A DNA stretch of 64,000 nt, taken from Sacculina carcini. Taxonomy: Eukaryota; Arthropoda; Thecostraca; Sacculinidae. The DNA lies in assembly GCA_916048095.2 (NCBI GenBank), contig OU696594.1:4269781-4333780 (forward strand). Reading direction: 5' to 3'. The position numbers were made by a program, and so were the translations under genes. Of this stretch, positions 30,490 to 44,200 are shown in pieces; within the stretch, counting starts at the first letter, position 1, and the number at the start of each line of letters is the position of its first letter. Below the pieces are notes generated by a model, which saw only the letters and a program-made list of their open reading frames with translations, had not been told where the DNA came from and did no database searches.

Positions 30490-33400
30490 GTGTCGTGGTC
30501 ATATATTTTTTGGCGCCGCTGCACGCACGTGCAAGCCATGGTGTCAGTGGCCACGGAAACCAGCAAATCTGGCGATGCAACCATCATCCAGGGGCTCCTC
30601 GCCGGTGCCTGCCGATCGTTCCCGTCCGTCGACCCCGGAAAACTAGATCGGCAGGCCATGGTAGCTGCATCAGGTGGCCTGCCGCTCCTCACAGTAGCAG
30701 CTCGTGTCGGCACCAAATGGTTGTCCTTCATTGTTGACACCGGAGCAGGTGTCTCCGTCCTTCCGCGGACCGAGGTAAGCACACTGTCGCTCCTGCCAAC
30801 ATCAGTGCGGTTATCCGCAGCCAATGGCCAGCCCATGACAGTACACGGTGAGGTTCGTGTCGACATTGTGCTGCAGAAGCTGCGTCGGAAGTTCACATAG
30901 ACATTTGTAGTATCCGACGCAGTGTCTCCATTGCTGGGCCACGATTTTTTGCGCCACTTTAAACTCATAGTCGATTGTCATCACAACTGCATTCGTGACA
31001 CCACAACCTCGCTGCGAGCGCCGGCTAAGGTAAGTGGTGCACAACCAGTTGGCCTTGTCGTCAACGACTTGAGTAATTTTCCTCATACTGTGCGCACGTT
31101 GATGTCTGATCATCCATCGCTACTTGCACCACGGTCAAACAATATGATTTCTATGCCTGTTCAGCACAGCATTGACACGGGCAGTGCCGCACCGGTCTTT
31201 GCTCGGCCTCGCCGACTGACGCCCGATAAAGATAATGCCGCTCGATCTGCTTTCGAAGATCTCTTAGCGTCCGGTGTCGTCCGTCGCTCCAACTCGCCGT
31301 GGGCTTCTCCGCTTCATATGGTTGCTAAGAAAGCACCCGGCGAGTGGCGCATCACAGGAGATTATCGGGCGCTCAATGTCAAGACTGTGCATGACAGATT
31401 TCCGATCCCACATATCCAGGATCTGTCAGCACATTTAGACGGCATGACAGTATTTTCCAAATTGGACCTACTACAGGCATATCATCAGGTTCCGATGAGT
31501 GAAGCCGACATACCGAAAACCGCTGTAGTGACTCCTTTCGGTTTATTTGAATATTTGTTTATGCCGTTGGGTCTCAAAAACGCCGGAGCCACTTTTCAGC
31601 GCATGATGAGTACGATACTTGCCCACCTGTCGTGCACATTCGTTTATCTAGACGATGTTCTCGTGTTCTCGGTTGACGAGCAGCAGCACACGCGCGACCT
31701 GGCAGCAGTATTTGACGTTTTTGAAAAGCATGGTCTCCGATTATCTCTGGACAAGTGTTGTTTTTACAGGTCAGAGATTGATTTCCTTGGTCACAAGATC
31801 ACTGCCGACGGTGTTTGCCCGCCGGATTCCAAAGTGAGTGTCATTAATGATTTTCCTTTACCTTCTGATTCTGCTTCACTGCGTAGATTTCTGGGCATGG
31901 TAGGTTTTTACCGCCGTATGATCCCTGGTTTCGCGACCCTTGTTCACCCTTTGTCGGAACGCAGTAGAACGGAGCCAAATTCAAAAAGCCTTTCGCTCAC
32001 TGCAGACGAGATAGCTGCGTTTGAAGGCGTCAAGCGAGCCCTGAGTGACGCATGCACGCTACCTCATCCCAAAGCTAACTGTGATCAGCTTCAGCTAGTC
32101 ACCGACTGCTCATCGACGGCTGCTGGCGCTGCACTTCACCAGATGGTGGACGGGGTGCCTAGGCCCATCTCGTTTTTTTCAAAGAAGCTTTCTGCCGCGC
32201 AGCGGAAGTACTCTGTCTACGACCGCGAATTGTTGGCCGCTTATTACGCCGTGGGACATTTCCGTCATTTCCTGGAGGGGCGAGCGGTAACGCTGCTAAC
32301 CGATCACAAACCGCTCGTCTCGGCTTTTCGCAGTCCTCGCTTGGCTAAGTCAGACAGACAGCAGCGGCATTGGTCATATATTACCGAATATGTGTCCGAT
32401 GTTCAGCATGTTCGCGGCGCCGAGAACGTGGTCGCAGATTGCCTTTCGAGAGATGTGAACGTCATCCAATTGGAAGCATTTGATCTGCCCGCCATTGCGC
32501 GTGCTCAGCTGGATGATCGCGATGTTATGATTCACGCCGACAGCCTGAAGAAGTTCAACTTGTCCGATGATACCGTGCTACTGTGTGATACAACAACGCC
32601 TCATCCTAGGCCGTTTCTACCGCAGAGATGCCGGTTTCACGTGTTCCAGCAGCTGCACAATATTGCACATCCTGGGGTTCGCGCCAGCACACGCGTGATA
32701 AAATCCAGGTATGTATGGCCTCACATGGACAAAGATATTAAAGATTGGGTACGTAGTTGTACTGCCTGCCAACAATCAAAGATCACGCGCCACACAAAGT
32801 CGCCACTTTCGCAGTTTGATCTTCCTAGCGCACGATTCGAGGTGGTTCACTTAGATCTCGTCGGGCCTCTGCCGCCGGCGGTTACAGCTGGTCACTCATT
32901 TTCCACGCCGTTCAGATACATACTGACATGCGTCGATCGTGCAAGCCGCTGGCCCGAGGCGATGCCACTCACTGACATCACTGCAGCATCTGTTGCCAAC
33001 GCCTTCTTCACTGGCTGGATTTCGCGTTTCGGTGTCCCACTCCATGTGGTAACGGATCGCGGAACCCAGTTTGAATCTGAACTGTTCGAGGAATTATCCA
33101 AACTGGTAGGTTTTCATCGTGTTCGGACGACCGCCTATCACCCCCAATCTAACGGCATGGTAGAGCGTCTTCATCGCGTAATTAAAACAGCTATCATAGC
33201 CCGTAAAGAATGCTGGCTTTCGGCTCTTCCGGTCGTCATGTTGGGGATCCGATTGCTGCCCGCGGAGTCCGGTTTTTCGCCATTCACGGCTGTTACGGGC
33301 GGATATCTGCTGTGTCCTCGGGTGCCAACAGGTGAAAACGTGTCCATTAAAGCACAGCACGACTTCGTGGGCGAACTCAACAAGAGAATGCAGGAGATCG

Positions 33401-33831
33401 ACTTTCACAGCTTGTCAGCCGGCACGTCACACAGCACTCCGACATCCTACGTGCCAGCGCAGCTGATGACATGTGAGCATGTGTGGTTGCGTGTCGATCG
33501 TGTCCGCCGTCCACTCGAGGCACCTTATCGGGGCCCTTTTCGCGTCGTATCCAGAACGCCGAAGGTTTTCACCATCGCTCTGCCAACTGGCGGGTCAGAG
33601 TCCGTCTCGATAGATCGTCTGAAGCCAGCCATCGTCACTGCTGCGTCACCGGTCAAGGCCCCTTCGTCGCAGCCTCGTCCGGTTCCACGTGCACGTGTTA
33701 CGCCCGCCAGCACCACTACGACACGGCCTGTTCCTGTACCTGCTCCTCGTGCATCGCTACCAAAGACAATCACTACCAGATGCGGTCGTACGGTTAGATT
33801 CAAGACAGCACCGGATTTTCACTATTTTTGA
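30490..33831 (+). pseudogene. Pol of unit 4, nonsense codon after the protease motif
   Basis: W137 (TGG) is TAG at 30898-30900, about 50 residues after D-T-G-A. The frame reopens immediately and is intact from the ATG at 30922 to the end (969 codons), with reverse transcriptase, RNase H and integrase motifs unchanged. Confidence 0.85.
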
Positions 33832-33903
33832 TGATTTTTGTACTACTGATTTATCGTGTGTTTTTTTATTCAGGACTTGTCCATGAAACGGGTCATTTTG
33901 CTG

Positions 33904-33993
<90 letters not shown>

Positions 33994-34188
33994 TGACATG
34001 TATCACTTCTACCCGTCGTGGTAACTGTCATTTGCACATTTGGATGTTCGAATGTGTGAGTATATTGTGTCTATATTGTGTGTGTGTGTGTGACTACGTA
34101 TGAGTGTGCGCACATGTGTATGTATGATTTGTGATATGTATGACCGACCTTGACGTGTTATGAACTCCGTTCTCAGGCGGCGGAGTAC

Positions 34189-34623
34189 TGTGGAGGCGTG
34201 CAAGTTGCGTGGTTGGGCGGTTGTATGTCTGTGTGTATCCAAGTGTATCCTTTGTGTGTGCGTTTCGCTCGTTTGTATGCGTGTCTGGCGTGTATGCATG
34301 TCAAGTGTATGTCTGTGTGTATCCAAGTGTATCCTTTGTGTGTGCGTTTCGCTCGTTTGTATGCGTGTCTGGCGTGTATGCATGTCAAGTGTATGTCTGT
34401 GTGTATCCTTCTGTATTGGTGAACGCGGTTAGGCGTGTGTATGAATGTGACCGTGTGAAAGGTCACATGACCGAGCTTATATAACACGGCACACTGCCGG
34501 TCAAAGGGCCATTCGCTCGGATTCGCTCGCATTCGCTGGTATTATCTTGTATTGTGATCTCGCCTGCAATAGACTTTTCTCGCCGTGTCTTCCTCGTTTT
34601 CAATGTGGCTTCACGACGCCACA
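34189..34623 (+). repeat. LTR of unit 5
   Basis: 435 bp; primer-binding site at 34627-34644. Confidence 0.95.
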
Positions 34624-34785
34624 TACTGGTGACCCCGACGTGATCATTCTTCGACGCCTACGAGGTTCACATCTTCCGTGAGTTTTGATTTCTTCATTTC
34701 ATCTTTTTCCTTTAAATTTCTTTCTTCATTTAATTTACCATTTCATTCTTTTCTGTTCAATTTGTTCACAAATTTAACTTTCATT

Positions 34786-35622
34786 ATGGCGAGTGATAAC
34801 GCCGCCCCATTTCCCACTAAAAACGGGGCCGAAAGTACACCAGTGGTCGACGTTTCCGCTTCTCCTGTGCATGGCGTGACTATTAAGCCACCGCCTTTCA
34901 TGGAGAATTGCATGGAAGGCTGGTTCGCAATCATGGAGGCACAATTTCGCCGCCAGCGAGTGTCGGTAGAGTCCACAAAATTCTAACACGTCATCGCAGC
35001 TCTGCCCCCGAACGTGGTGTGCAAAGTCAGTCCTGCTACAATGGAGCAAGAGTCATACTCACAGCTCAAATCCGAGGTTCTTCAGACTCCCGAGAAATCC
35101 AAAACGGAGCTATTTGAGGAGCTCATTTCTAGCACTGTCATGACTGGTCGACCATCTGTTTATCTTAGTGAGCTGATGGCGCGTGCACGCAAAGTAAAAG
35201 TGACGGAAGATTTAGTTCGTCACAAGTTTACTCAGGCGTTACCACCAGCTCTCGGCCCGGTCTTGGCTGCACAACAGCAGACGCCGCTGGAACAGCTCGG
35301 CAAGCTGGCAGACGAGTTGATGCCGCTGGTGCCGTCGCAGTGCTTGGCTGCGCCCGGTATGTTTACCCAAGCAGCGACCACTCATCGCAGCGGACGACAG
35401 CAGGAGAGAGTATCAAACGCCAGATACGGCTATAGGACGACGCGTTTCAGCGCGACCGCGCAAGTGAGCAACTTCTTGCGCTTGTCGTCGTTGGTCTGCT
35501 TGGATGTCCTCCAGCGTTCTCATGATTTTTTGCATGTCCATTGTGAGTTTGCGTCGTTGATAGATATGAATAACCCTCTAAGTAGGACATCCTATAGCGG
35601 CGTTGGCGCGAGCGAAAACTGA
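34786..35622 (+). pseudogene. Gag of unit 5, nonsense at codon 67
   Basis: L56R, Y67 to TAA (34984-34986) and L102P occur together. The rest of the frame (34990-35622) is open. The identical set is present in units 6 and 8. Confidence 0.85.
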
Positions 35623-35860
35623 TCTCAATACATCGAGAAAGATATTACAACTCACTCTCATACTGAGGCAGGCATTGGTAAAAGCTGTGGTCTTACTCGC
35701 CTGCAAATCCGACAGGGTTCGACACAATGAACCGACAACAACACACACGCACACTGAAAAGATCAAAGCACGAAGCATGCTGGACATTTATGTTGCTCAA
35801 TAGATTTTAGAGATACGGCATAGGACTGCAGCCTTTTCATTCCGACCAACGCCCGAAAGT

Positions 35861-38800
35861 GTGTCGTGGTCATATATTTTTTGGCGCCGCTGCACGCACG
35901 TGCAAGCCATGGTGTCAGTGGCCACGGAAACCAGCAAATCTGGCGATGCAACCATCATCCAGGGGCTCCTCGCCGGTGCCTGCCGATCGTTCCCGTCCGT
36001 CGACCCCGGAAAACTAGATCGGCAGGCCATGGTAGCTGCATCAGGGGGCCTGCCGCTCCTCACAGTAGCAGCTCGTGTCGGCACCAAATGGTTGTCCTTC
36101 ATTGTTGACACCGGAGCAGGTGTCTCCGTCCTTCCGCGGACCGAGGTAAGCACACTGTCGCTCCTGCCAACATCAGTGCGGTTATCCGCAGCCAATGGCC
36201 AGCCCATGACAGTACACGGTGAGGTTCGTGTCGACATTGTGCTGCAGAAGCTGCGTCGGAAGTTCACATGGACATTTGTAGTATCCGACGCAGTGTCTCC
36301 ATTGCTGGGCCACGATTTTTTGCGCCACTTTAAACTCATAGTCGATTGTCATCACAACTGCATTCGTGACACCACAACCTCGCTGCGAGCGCCGGCTAAG
36401 GTAAGTGGTGCACAACCAGTTGGCCTTGTCGTCAACGACTTGAGTAATTTTCCTCATACTGTGCGCACGTTGATGTCTGATCATCCATCGCTACTTGCAC
36501 CACGGTCAAACAATATGATTTCTATGCCTGTTCAGCACAGCATTGACACGGGCAGTGCCGCACCGGTCTTTGCTCGGCCTCGCCGACTGACGCCCTATAA
36601 AGATAATGCCGCTCGATCTGCTTTCGAAGATCTCTTAGCGTCCGGTGTCGTCCGTCGCTCCAACTCGCCGTGGGCTTCTCCGCTTCATATGGTTGCTAAG
36701 AAAGCACCCGGCGAGTGGCGCATCACAGGAGATTATCGGGCGCTCAATGTCAAGACTGTGCATGACAGATTTCCGATCCCACATATCCAGGATCTGTCAG
36801 CACATTTAGACGGCATGACAGTATTTTCCAAATTGGACCTACTACAGGCATATCATCAGGTTCCGATGAGTGAAGCCGACATACCGAAAACCGCTGTAGT
36901 GACTCCTTTCGGTTTATTTGAATATTTGTTTATGCCGTTGGGTCTCAAAAACGCCGGAGCCACTTTTCAGCGCATGATGAGTACGATACTTGCCCACCTG
37001 TCGTGCACATTCGTTTATCTAGACGATGTTCTCGTGTTCTCGGTTGACGAGCAGCAGCACACGCGCGACCTGGCAGCAGTATTTGACGTTTTTGAAAAGC
37101 ATGGTCTCCGATTATCTCTGGACAAGTGTTGTTTTTACAGGTCAGAGATTGATTTCCTTGGTCACAAGATCACTGCCGACGGTGTTTGCCCGCCGGATTC
37201 CAAAGTGAGTGTCATTAATGATTTTCCTTTACCTTCTGATTCTGCTTCACTGCGTAGATTTCTGGGCATGGTAGGTTTTTACCGCCGTATGATCCCTGGT
37301 TTCGCGACCCTTGTTCACCCTTTGTCGGAACGCAGTAGAACGGAGCCAAATTCAAAAAGCCTTTCGCTCACTGCAGACGAGATAGCTGCGTTTGAAGGCG
37401 TCAAGCGAGCCCTGAGTGACGCATGCACGCTACCTCATCCCAAAGCTAACTGTGATCAGCTTCAGCTAGTCACCGACTGCTCATCGACGGCTGCTGGCGC
37501 TGCACTTCACCAGATGGTGGACGGGGTGCCTAGGCCCATCTCGTTTTTTTCAAAGAAGCTTTCTGCCGCGCAGCGGAAGTACTCTGTCTACGACCGCGAA
37601 TTGTTGGCCGCTTATTACGCCGTGGGACATTTCCGTCATTTCCTGGAGGGGCGAGCGGTAACGCTGCTAACCGATCACAAACCGCTCGTCTCGGCTTTTC
37701 GCAGTCCTCGCTTGGCTAAGTCAGACAGACAGCAGCGGCATTGGTCATATATTACCGAATATGTGTCCGATGTTCAGCATGTTCGCGGCGCCGAGAACGT
37801 GGTCGCAGATTGCCTTTCGAGAGATGTGAACGTCATCCAATTGGAAGCATTTGATCTGCCCGCCATTGCGCGTGCTCAGCTGGATGATCGCGATGTTATG
37901 ATTCACGCCGACAGCCTGAAGAAGTTCAACTTGTCCGATGATACCGTGCTACTGTGTGATACAACAACGCCTCATCCTAGGCCGTTTCTACCGCAGAGAT
38001 GCCGGTTTCACGTGTTCCAGCAGCTGCACAATATTGCACATCCTGGGGTTCGCGCCAGCACACGCGTGATAAAATCCAGGTATGTATGGCCTCACATGGA
38101 CAAAGATATTAAAGATTGGGTACGTAGTTGTACTGCCTGCCAACAATCAAAGATCACGCGCCACACAAAGTCGCCACTTTCGCAGTTTGATCTTCCTAGC
38201 GCACGATTCGAGGTGGTTCACTTAGATCTCGTCGGGCCTCTGCCGCCGGCGGTTACAGCTGGTCACTCATTTTCCACGCCGTTCAGATACATACTGACAT
38301 GCGTCGATCGTGCAAGCCGCTGGCCCGAGGCGATGCCACTCACTGACATCACTGCAGCATCTGTTGCCAACGCCTTCTTCACTGGCTGGATTTCGCGTTT
38401 CGGTGTCCCACTCCATGTGGTAACGGATCGCGGAACCCAGTTTGAATCTGAACTGTTCGAGGAATTATCCAAACTGGTAGGTTTTCATCGTGTTCGGACG
38501 ACCGCCTATCACCCCCAATCTAACGGCATGGTAGAGCGTCTTCATCGCGTAATTAAAACAGCTATCATAGCCCGTAAAGAATGCTGGCTTTCGGCTCTTC
38601 CGGTCGTCATGTTGGGGATCCGATTGCTGCCCGCGGAGTCCGGTTTTTCGCCATTCACGGCTGTTACGGGCGGATATCTGCTGTGTCCTCGGGTGCCAAC
38701 AGGTGAAAACGTGTCCATTAAAGCACAGCACGACTTCGTGGGCGAACTCAACAAGAGAATGCAGGAGATCGACTTTCACAGCTTGTCAGCCGGCACGTCA

Positions 38801-39202
38801 CACAGCACTCCGACATCCTACGTGCCAGCGCAGCTGATGACATGTGAGCATGTGTGGTTGCGTGTCGATCGTGTCCGCCGTCCACTCGAGGCACCTTATC
38901 GGGGCCCTTTTCGCGTCGTATCCAGAACGCCGAAGGTTTTCACCATCGCTCTGCCAACTGGCGGGTCAGAGTCCGTCTCGATAGATCGTCTGAAGCCAGC
39001 CATCGTCACTGCTGCGTCACCGGTCAAGGCCCCTTCGTCGCAGCCTCGTCCGGTTCCACGTGCACGTGTTACGCCCGCCAGCACCACTACGACACGGCCT
39101 GTTCCTGTACCTGCTCCTCGTGCATCGCTACCAAAGACAATCACTACCAGATGCGGTCGTACGGTTAGATTCAAGACAGCACCGGATTTTCACTATTTTT
39201 GA
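35861..39202 (+). CDS. Pol of unit 5, intact frame
   Basis: 1113 codons, all catalytic residues present. D246Y, just ahead of the reverse transcriptase domain, is private. First ATG at 35909. Confidence 0.92.
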   Translation: MSWSYIFWRRCTHVQAMVSVATETSKSGDATIIQGLLAGACRSFPSVDPGKLDRQAMVAASGGLPLLTVAARVGTKWLSFIVDTGAGVSVLPRTEVSTLSLLPTSVRLSAANGQPMTVHGEVRVDIVLQKLRRKFTWTFVVSDAVSPLLGHDFLRHFKLIVDCHHNCIRDTTTSLRAPAKVSGAQPVGLVVNDLSNFPHTVRTLMSDHPSLLAPRSNNMISMPVQHSIDTGSAAPVFARPRRLTPYKDNAARSAFEDLLASGVVRRSNSPWASPLHMVAKKAPGEWRITGDYRALNVKTVHDRFPIPHIQDLSAHLDGMTVFSKLDLLQAYHQVPMSEADIPKTAVVTPFGLFEYLFMPLGLKNAGATFQRMMSTILAHLSCTFVYLDDVLVFSVDEQQHTRDLAAVFDVFEKHGLRLSLDKCCFYRSEIDFLGHKITADGVCPPDSKVSVINDFPLPSDSASLRRFLGMVGFYRRMIPGFATLVHPLSERSRTEPNSKSLSLTADEIAAFEGVKRALSDACTLPHPKANCDQLQLVTDCSSTAAGAALHQMVDGVPRPISFFSKKLSAAQRKYSVYDRELLAAYYAVGHFRHFLEGRAVTLLTDHKPLVSAFRSPRLAKSDRQQRHWSYITEYVSDVQHVRGAENVVADCLSRDVNVIQLEAFDLPAIARAQLDDRDVMIHADSLKKFNLSDDTVLLCDTTTPHPRPFLPQRCRFHVFQQLHNIAHPGVRASTRVIKSRYVWPHMDKDIKDWVRSCTACQQSKITRHTKSPLSQFDLPSARFEVVHLDLVGPLPPAVTAGHSFSTPFRYILTCVDRASRWPEAMPLTDITAASVANAFFTGWISRFGVPLHVVTDRGTQFESELFEELSKLVGFHRVRTTAYHPQSNGMVERLHRVIKTAIIARKECWLSALPVVMLGIRLLPAESGFSPFTAVTGGYLLCPRVPTGENVSIKAQHDFVGELNKRMQEIDFHSLSAGTSHSTPTSYVPAQLMTCEHVWLRVDRVRRPLEAPYRGPFRVVSRTPKVFTIALPTGGSESVSIDRLKPAIVTAASPVKAPSSQPRPVPRARVTPASTTTTRPVPVPAPRASLPKTITTRCGRTVRFKTAPDFHYF

Positions 39203-39274
39203 TGATTTTTGTACTACTGATTTATCGTGTGTTTTTTTATTCAGGACTTGTCCATGAAACGGGTCATTTTGCTG

Positions 39275-39350
<76 letters not shown>

Positions 39351-39545
39351 TGACATGTATCACTTCTACCCGTCGTGGTAACTGTCATTTGCACATTTGG
39401 ATGTTCGAATGTGTGAGTATATTGTGTCTATATTGTGTGTGTGTGTGTGACTACGTATGAGTGTGCGCACATGTGTATGTATGATTTGTGATATGTATGA
39501 CCGACCTTGACGTGTTATGAACTCCGTTCTCAGGCGGCGGAGTAC

Positions 39546-39980
39546 TGTGGAGGCGTGCAAGTTGCGTGGTTGGGCGGTTGTATGTCTGTGTGTATCCAAG
39601 TGTATCCTTTGTGTGTGCGTTTCGCTCGTTTGTATGCGTGTCTGGCGTGTATGCATGTCAAGTGTATGTCTGTGTGTATCCAAGTGTATCCTTTGTGTGT
39701 AAGTTTCGCTCGTTTGTATGCGTGTCTGGCGTGTATGCATGTCAAGTGTATGTCTGTGTGTATCCTTCTGTATTGGTGAACGCGGTTAGGCGTGTGTATG
39801 AATGTGACCGTGTGAAAGGTCACATGACCGAGCTTATATAACACGGCACACTGCCGGTCAAAGGGCCATTCGCTCGGATTCGCTCGCATTCGCTGGTATT
39901 ATCTTGTATTGTGATCTCGCCTGCAATAGACTTTTCTCGCCGTGTCTTCCTCGTTTTCAATGTGGCTTCACGACGCCACA
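39546..39980 (+). repeat. LTR of unit 6
   Basis: 435 bp; a private change in the second 84 bp repeat (GTGTAAGTTTCGC). Primer-binding site at 39984-40001. Confidence 0.95.
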
Positions 39981-40142
39981 TACTGGTGACCCCGACGTGA
40001 TCATTCTTCGACGCCTACGAGGTTCACATCTTCCGTGAGTTTTGATTTCTTCATTTCATCTTTTTCCTTTAAATTTCTTTCTTCATTTAATTTACCATTT
40101 CATTCTTTTCTGTTCAATTTGTTCACAAATTTAACTTTCATT

Positions 40143-40979
40143 ATGGCGAGTGATAACGCCGCCCCATTTCCCACTAAAAACGGGGCCGAAAGTACACCAG
40201 TGGTCGACGTTTCCGCTTCTCCTGTGCATGGCGTGACTATTAAGCCACCGCCTTTCATGGAGAATTGCATGGAAGGCTGGTTCGCAATCATGGAGGCACA
40301 ATTTCGCCGCCAGCGAGTGTCGGTAGAGTCCACAAAATTCTAACACGTCATCGCAGCTCTGCCCCCGAACGTGGTGTGCAAAGTCAGTCCTGCTACAATG
40401 GAGCAAGAGTCATACTCACAGCTCAAATCCGAGGTTCTTCAGACTCCCGAGAAATCCAAAACGGAGCTATTTGAGGAGCTCATTTCTAGCACTGTCATGA
40501 CTGGTCGACCATCTGTTTATCTTAGTGAGCTGATGGCGCGTGCACGCAAAGTAAAAGTGACGGAAGATTTAGTTCGTCACAAGTTTACTCAGGCGTTACC
40601 ACCAGCTCTCGGCCCGGTCTTGGCTGCACAACAGCAGACGCCGCTGGAACAGCTCGGCAAGCTGGCAGACGAGTTGATGCCGCTGGTGCCGTCGCAGTGC
40701 TTGGCTGCGCCCGGTATGTTTACCCAAGCAGCGACCACTCATCGCAGCGGACGACAGCAGGAGAGAGTATCAAACGCCAGATACGGCTATAGGACGACGC
40801 GTTTCAGCGCGACCGCGCAAGTGAGCAACTTCTTGCGCTTGTCGTCGTTGGTCTGCTTGGATGTCCTCCAGCGTTCTCATGATTTTTTGCATGTCCATTG
40901 TGAGTTTGCGTCGTTGATAGATATGAATAACCCTCTAAGTAGGACATCCTATAGCGGCGTTGGCGCGAGCGAAAACTGA
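40143..40979 (+). pseudogene. Gag of unit 6, nonsense at codon 67
   Basis: Same L56R, Y67stop (40341-40343) and L102P set as unit 5. Confidence 0.85.
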
Positions 40980-41217
40980 TCTCAATACATCGAGAAAGAT
41001 ATTACAACTCACTCTCATACTGAGGCAGGCATTGGTAAAAGCTGTGGTCTTACTCGCCTGCAAATCCGACAGGGTTCGACACAATGAACCGACAACAACA
41101 CACACGCACACTGAAAAGATCAAAGCACGAAGCATGCTGGACATTTATGTTGCTCAATAGATTTTAGAGATACGGCATAGGACTGCAGCCTTTTCATTCC
41201 GACCAACGCCCGAAAGT

Positions 41218-44200
41218 GTGTCGTGGTCATATATTTTTTGGCGCCGCTGCACGCACGTGCAAGCCATGGTGTCAGTGGCCACGGAAACCAGCAAATCTGG
41301 CGATGCAACCATCATCCAGGGGCTCCTCGCCGGTGCCTGCCGATCGTTCCCGTCCGTCGACCCCGGAAAACTAGATCGGCAGGCCATGGTAGCTGCATCA
41401 GGGGGCCTGCCGCTCCTCACAGTAGCAGCTCGTGTCGGCACCAAATGGTTGTCCTTCATTGTTGACACCGGAGCAGGTGTCTCCGTCCTTCCGCGGACCG
41501 AGGTAAGCACACTGTCGCTCCTGCCAACATCAGTGCGGTTATCCGCAGCCAATGGCCAGCCCATGACAGTACACGGTGAGGTTCGTGTCGACATTGTGCT
41601 GCAGAAGCTGCGTCGGAAGTTCACATGGACATTTGTAGTATCCGACGCAGTGTCTCCATTGCTGGGCCACGATTTTTTGCGCCACTTTAAACTCATAGTC
41701 GATTGTCATCACAACTGCATTCGTGACACCACAACCTCGCTGCGAGCGCCGGCTAAGGTAAGTGGTGCACAACCAGTTGGCCTTGTCGTCAACGACTTGA
41801 GTAATTTTCCTCATACTGTGCGCACGTTGATGTCTGATCATCCATCGCTACTTGCACCACGGTCAAACAATATGATTTCTATGCCTGTTCAGCACAGCAT
41901 TGACACGGGCAGTGCCGCACCGGTCTTTGCTCGGCCTCGCCGACTGACGCCCGATAAAGATAATGCCGCTCGATCTGCTTTCGAAGATCTCTTAGCGTCC
42001 GGTGTCGTCCGTCGCTCCAACTCGCCGTGGGCTTCTCCGCTTCATATGGTTGCTAAGAAAGCACCCAGCGAGTGGCGCATCACAGGAGATTATCGGGCGC
42101 TCAATGTCAAGACTGTGCATGACAGATTTCCGATCCCACATATCCAGGATCTGTCAGCACATTTAGACGGCATGACAGTATTTTCCAAATTGGACCTACT
42201 ACAGGCATATCATCAGGTTCCGATGAGTGAAGCCGACATACCGAAAACCGCTGTAGTGACTCCTTTCGGTTTATTTGAATATTTGTTTATGCCGTTGGGT
42301 CTCAAAAACGCCGGAGCCACTTTTCAGCGCATGATGAGTACGATACTTGCCCACCTGTCGTGCACATTCGTTTATCTAGACGATGTTCTCGTGTTCTCGG
42401 TTGACGAGCAGCAGCACACGCGCGACCTGGCAGCAGTATTTGACGTTTTTGAAAAGCATGGTCTCCGATTATCTCTGGACAAGTGTTGTTTTTACAGGTC
42501 AGAGATTGATTTCCTTGGTCACAAGATCACTGCCGACGGTGTTTGCCCGCCGGATTCCAAAGTGAGTGTCATTAATGATTTTCCTTTACCTTCTGATTCT
42601 GCTTCACTGCGTAGATTTCTGGGCATGGTAGGTTTTTACCGCCGTATGATCCCTGGTTTCGCGACCCTTGTTCACCCTTTGTCGGAACGCAGTAGAACGG
42701 AGCCAAATTCAAAAAGCCTTTCGCTCACTGCAGACGAGATAGCTGCGTTTGAAGGCGTCAAGCGAGCCCTGAGTGACGCATGCACGCTACCTCATCCCAA
42801 AGCTAACTGTGATCAGCTTCAGCTAGTCACCGACTGCTCATCGACGGCTGCTGGCGCTGCACTTCACCAGATGGTGGACGGGGTGCCTAGGCCCATCTCG
42901 TTTTTTTCAAAGAAGCTTTCTGCCGCGCAGCGGAAGTACTCTGTCTACGACCGCGAATTGTTGGCCGCTTATTACGCCGTGGGACATTTCCGTCATTTCC
43001 TGGAGGGGCGAGCGGTAACGCTGCTAACCGATCACAAACCGCTCGTCTCGGCTTTTCGCAGTCCTCGCTTGGCTAAGTCAGACAGACAGCAGCGGCATTG
43101 GTCATATATTACCGAATATGTGTCCGATGTTCAGCATGTTCGCGGCGCCGAGAACGTGGTCGCAGATTGCCTTTCGAGAGATGTGAACGTCATCCAATTG
43201 GAAGCATTTGATCTGCCCGCCATTGCGCGTGCTCAGCTGGATGATCGCGATGTTATGATTCACGCCGACAGCCTGAAGAAGTTCAACTTGTCCGATGATA
43301 CCGTGCTACTGTGTGATACAACAACGCCTCATCCTAGGCCGTTTCTACCGCAGAGATGCCGGTTTCACGTGTTCCAGCAGCTGCACAATATTGCACATCC
43401 TGGGGTTCGCGCCAGCACACGCGTGATAAAATCCAGGTATGTATGGCCTCACATGGACAAAGATATTAAAGATTGGGTACGTAGTTGTACTGCCTGCCAA
43501 CAATCAAAGATCACGCGCCACACAAAGTCGCCACTTTCGCAGTTTGATCTTCCTAGCGCACGATTCGAGGTGGTTCACTTAGATCTCGTCGGGCCTCTGC
43601 CGCCGGCGGTTACAGCTGGTCACTCATTTTCCACGCCGTTCAGATACATACTGACATGCGTCGATCGTGCAAGCCGCTGGCCCGAGGCGATGCCACTCAC
43701 TGACATCACTGCAGCATCTGTTGCCAACGCCTTCTTCACTGGCTGGATTTCGCGTTTCGGTGTCCCACTCCATGTGGTAACGGATCGCGGAACCCAGTTT
43801 GAATCTGAACTGTTCGAGGAATTATCCAAACTGGTAGGTTTTCATCGTGTTCGGACGACCGCCTATCACCCCCAATCTAACGGCATGGTAGAGCGTCTTC
43901 ATCGCGTAATTAAAACAGCTATCATAGCCCGTAAAGAATGCTGGCTTTCGGCTCTTCCGGTCGTCATGTTGGGGATCCGATTGCTGCCCGCGGAGTCCGG
44001 TTTTTCGCCATTCACGGCTGTTACGGGCGGATATCTGCTGTGTCCTCGGGTGCCAACAGGTGAAAACGTGTCCATTAAAGCACAGCACGACTTCGTGGGC
44101 GAACTCAACAAGAGAATGCAGGAGATCGACTTTCACAGCTTGTCAGCCGGCACGTCACACAGCACTCCGACATCCTACGTGCCAGCGCAGCTGATGACAT

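Larger units (their letters stand above)
28818..34188 (+). mobile_element. Array unit 4
   Basis: 5371 bp; TA tract 87 bp (33905-33991), the longest of the array. Confidence 0.95.
34189..39545 (+). mobile_element. Array unit 5
   Basis: 5357 bp; TA tract 73 bp (39276-39348). Belongs with units 6 and 8 by linked gag changes. Confidence 0.95.
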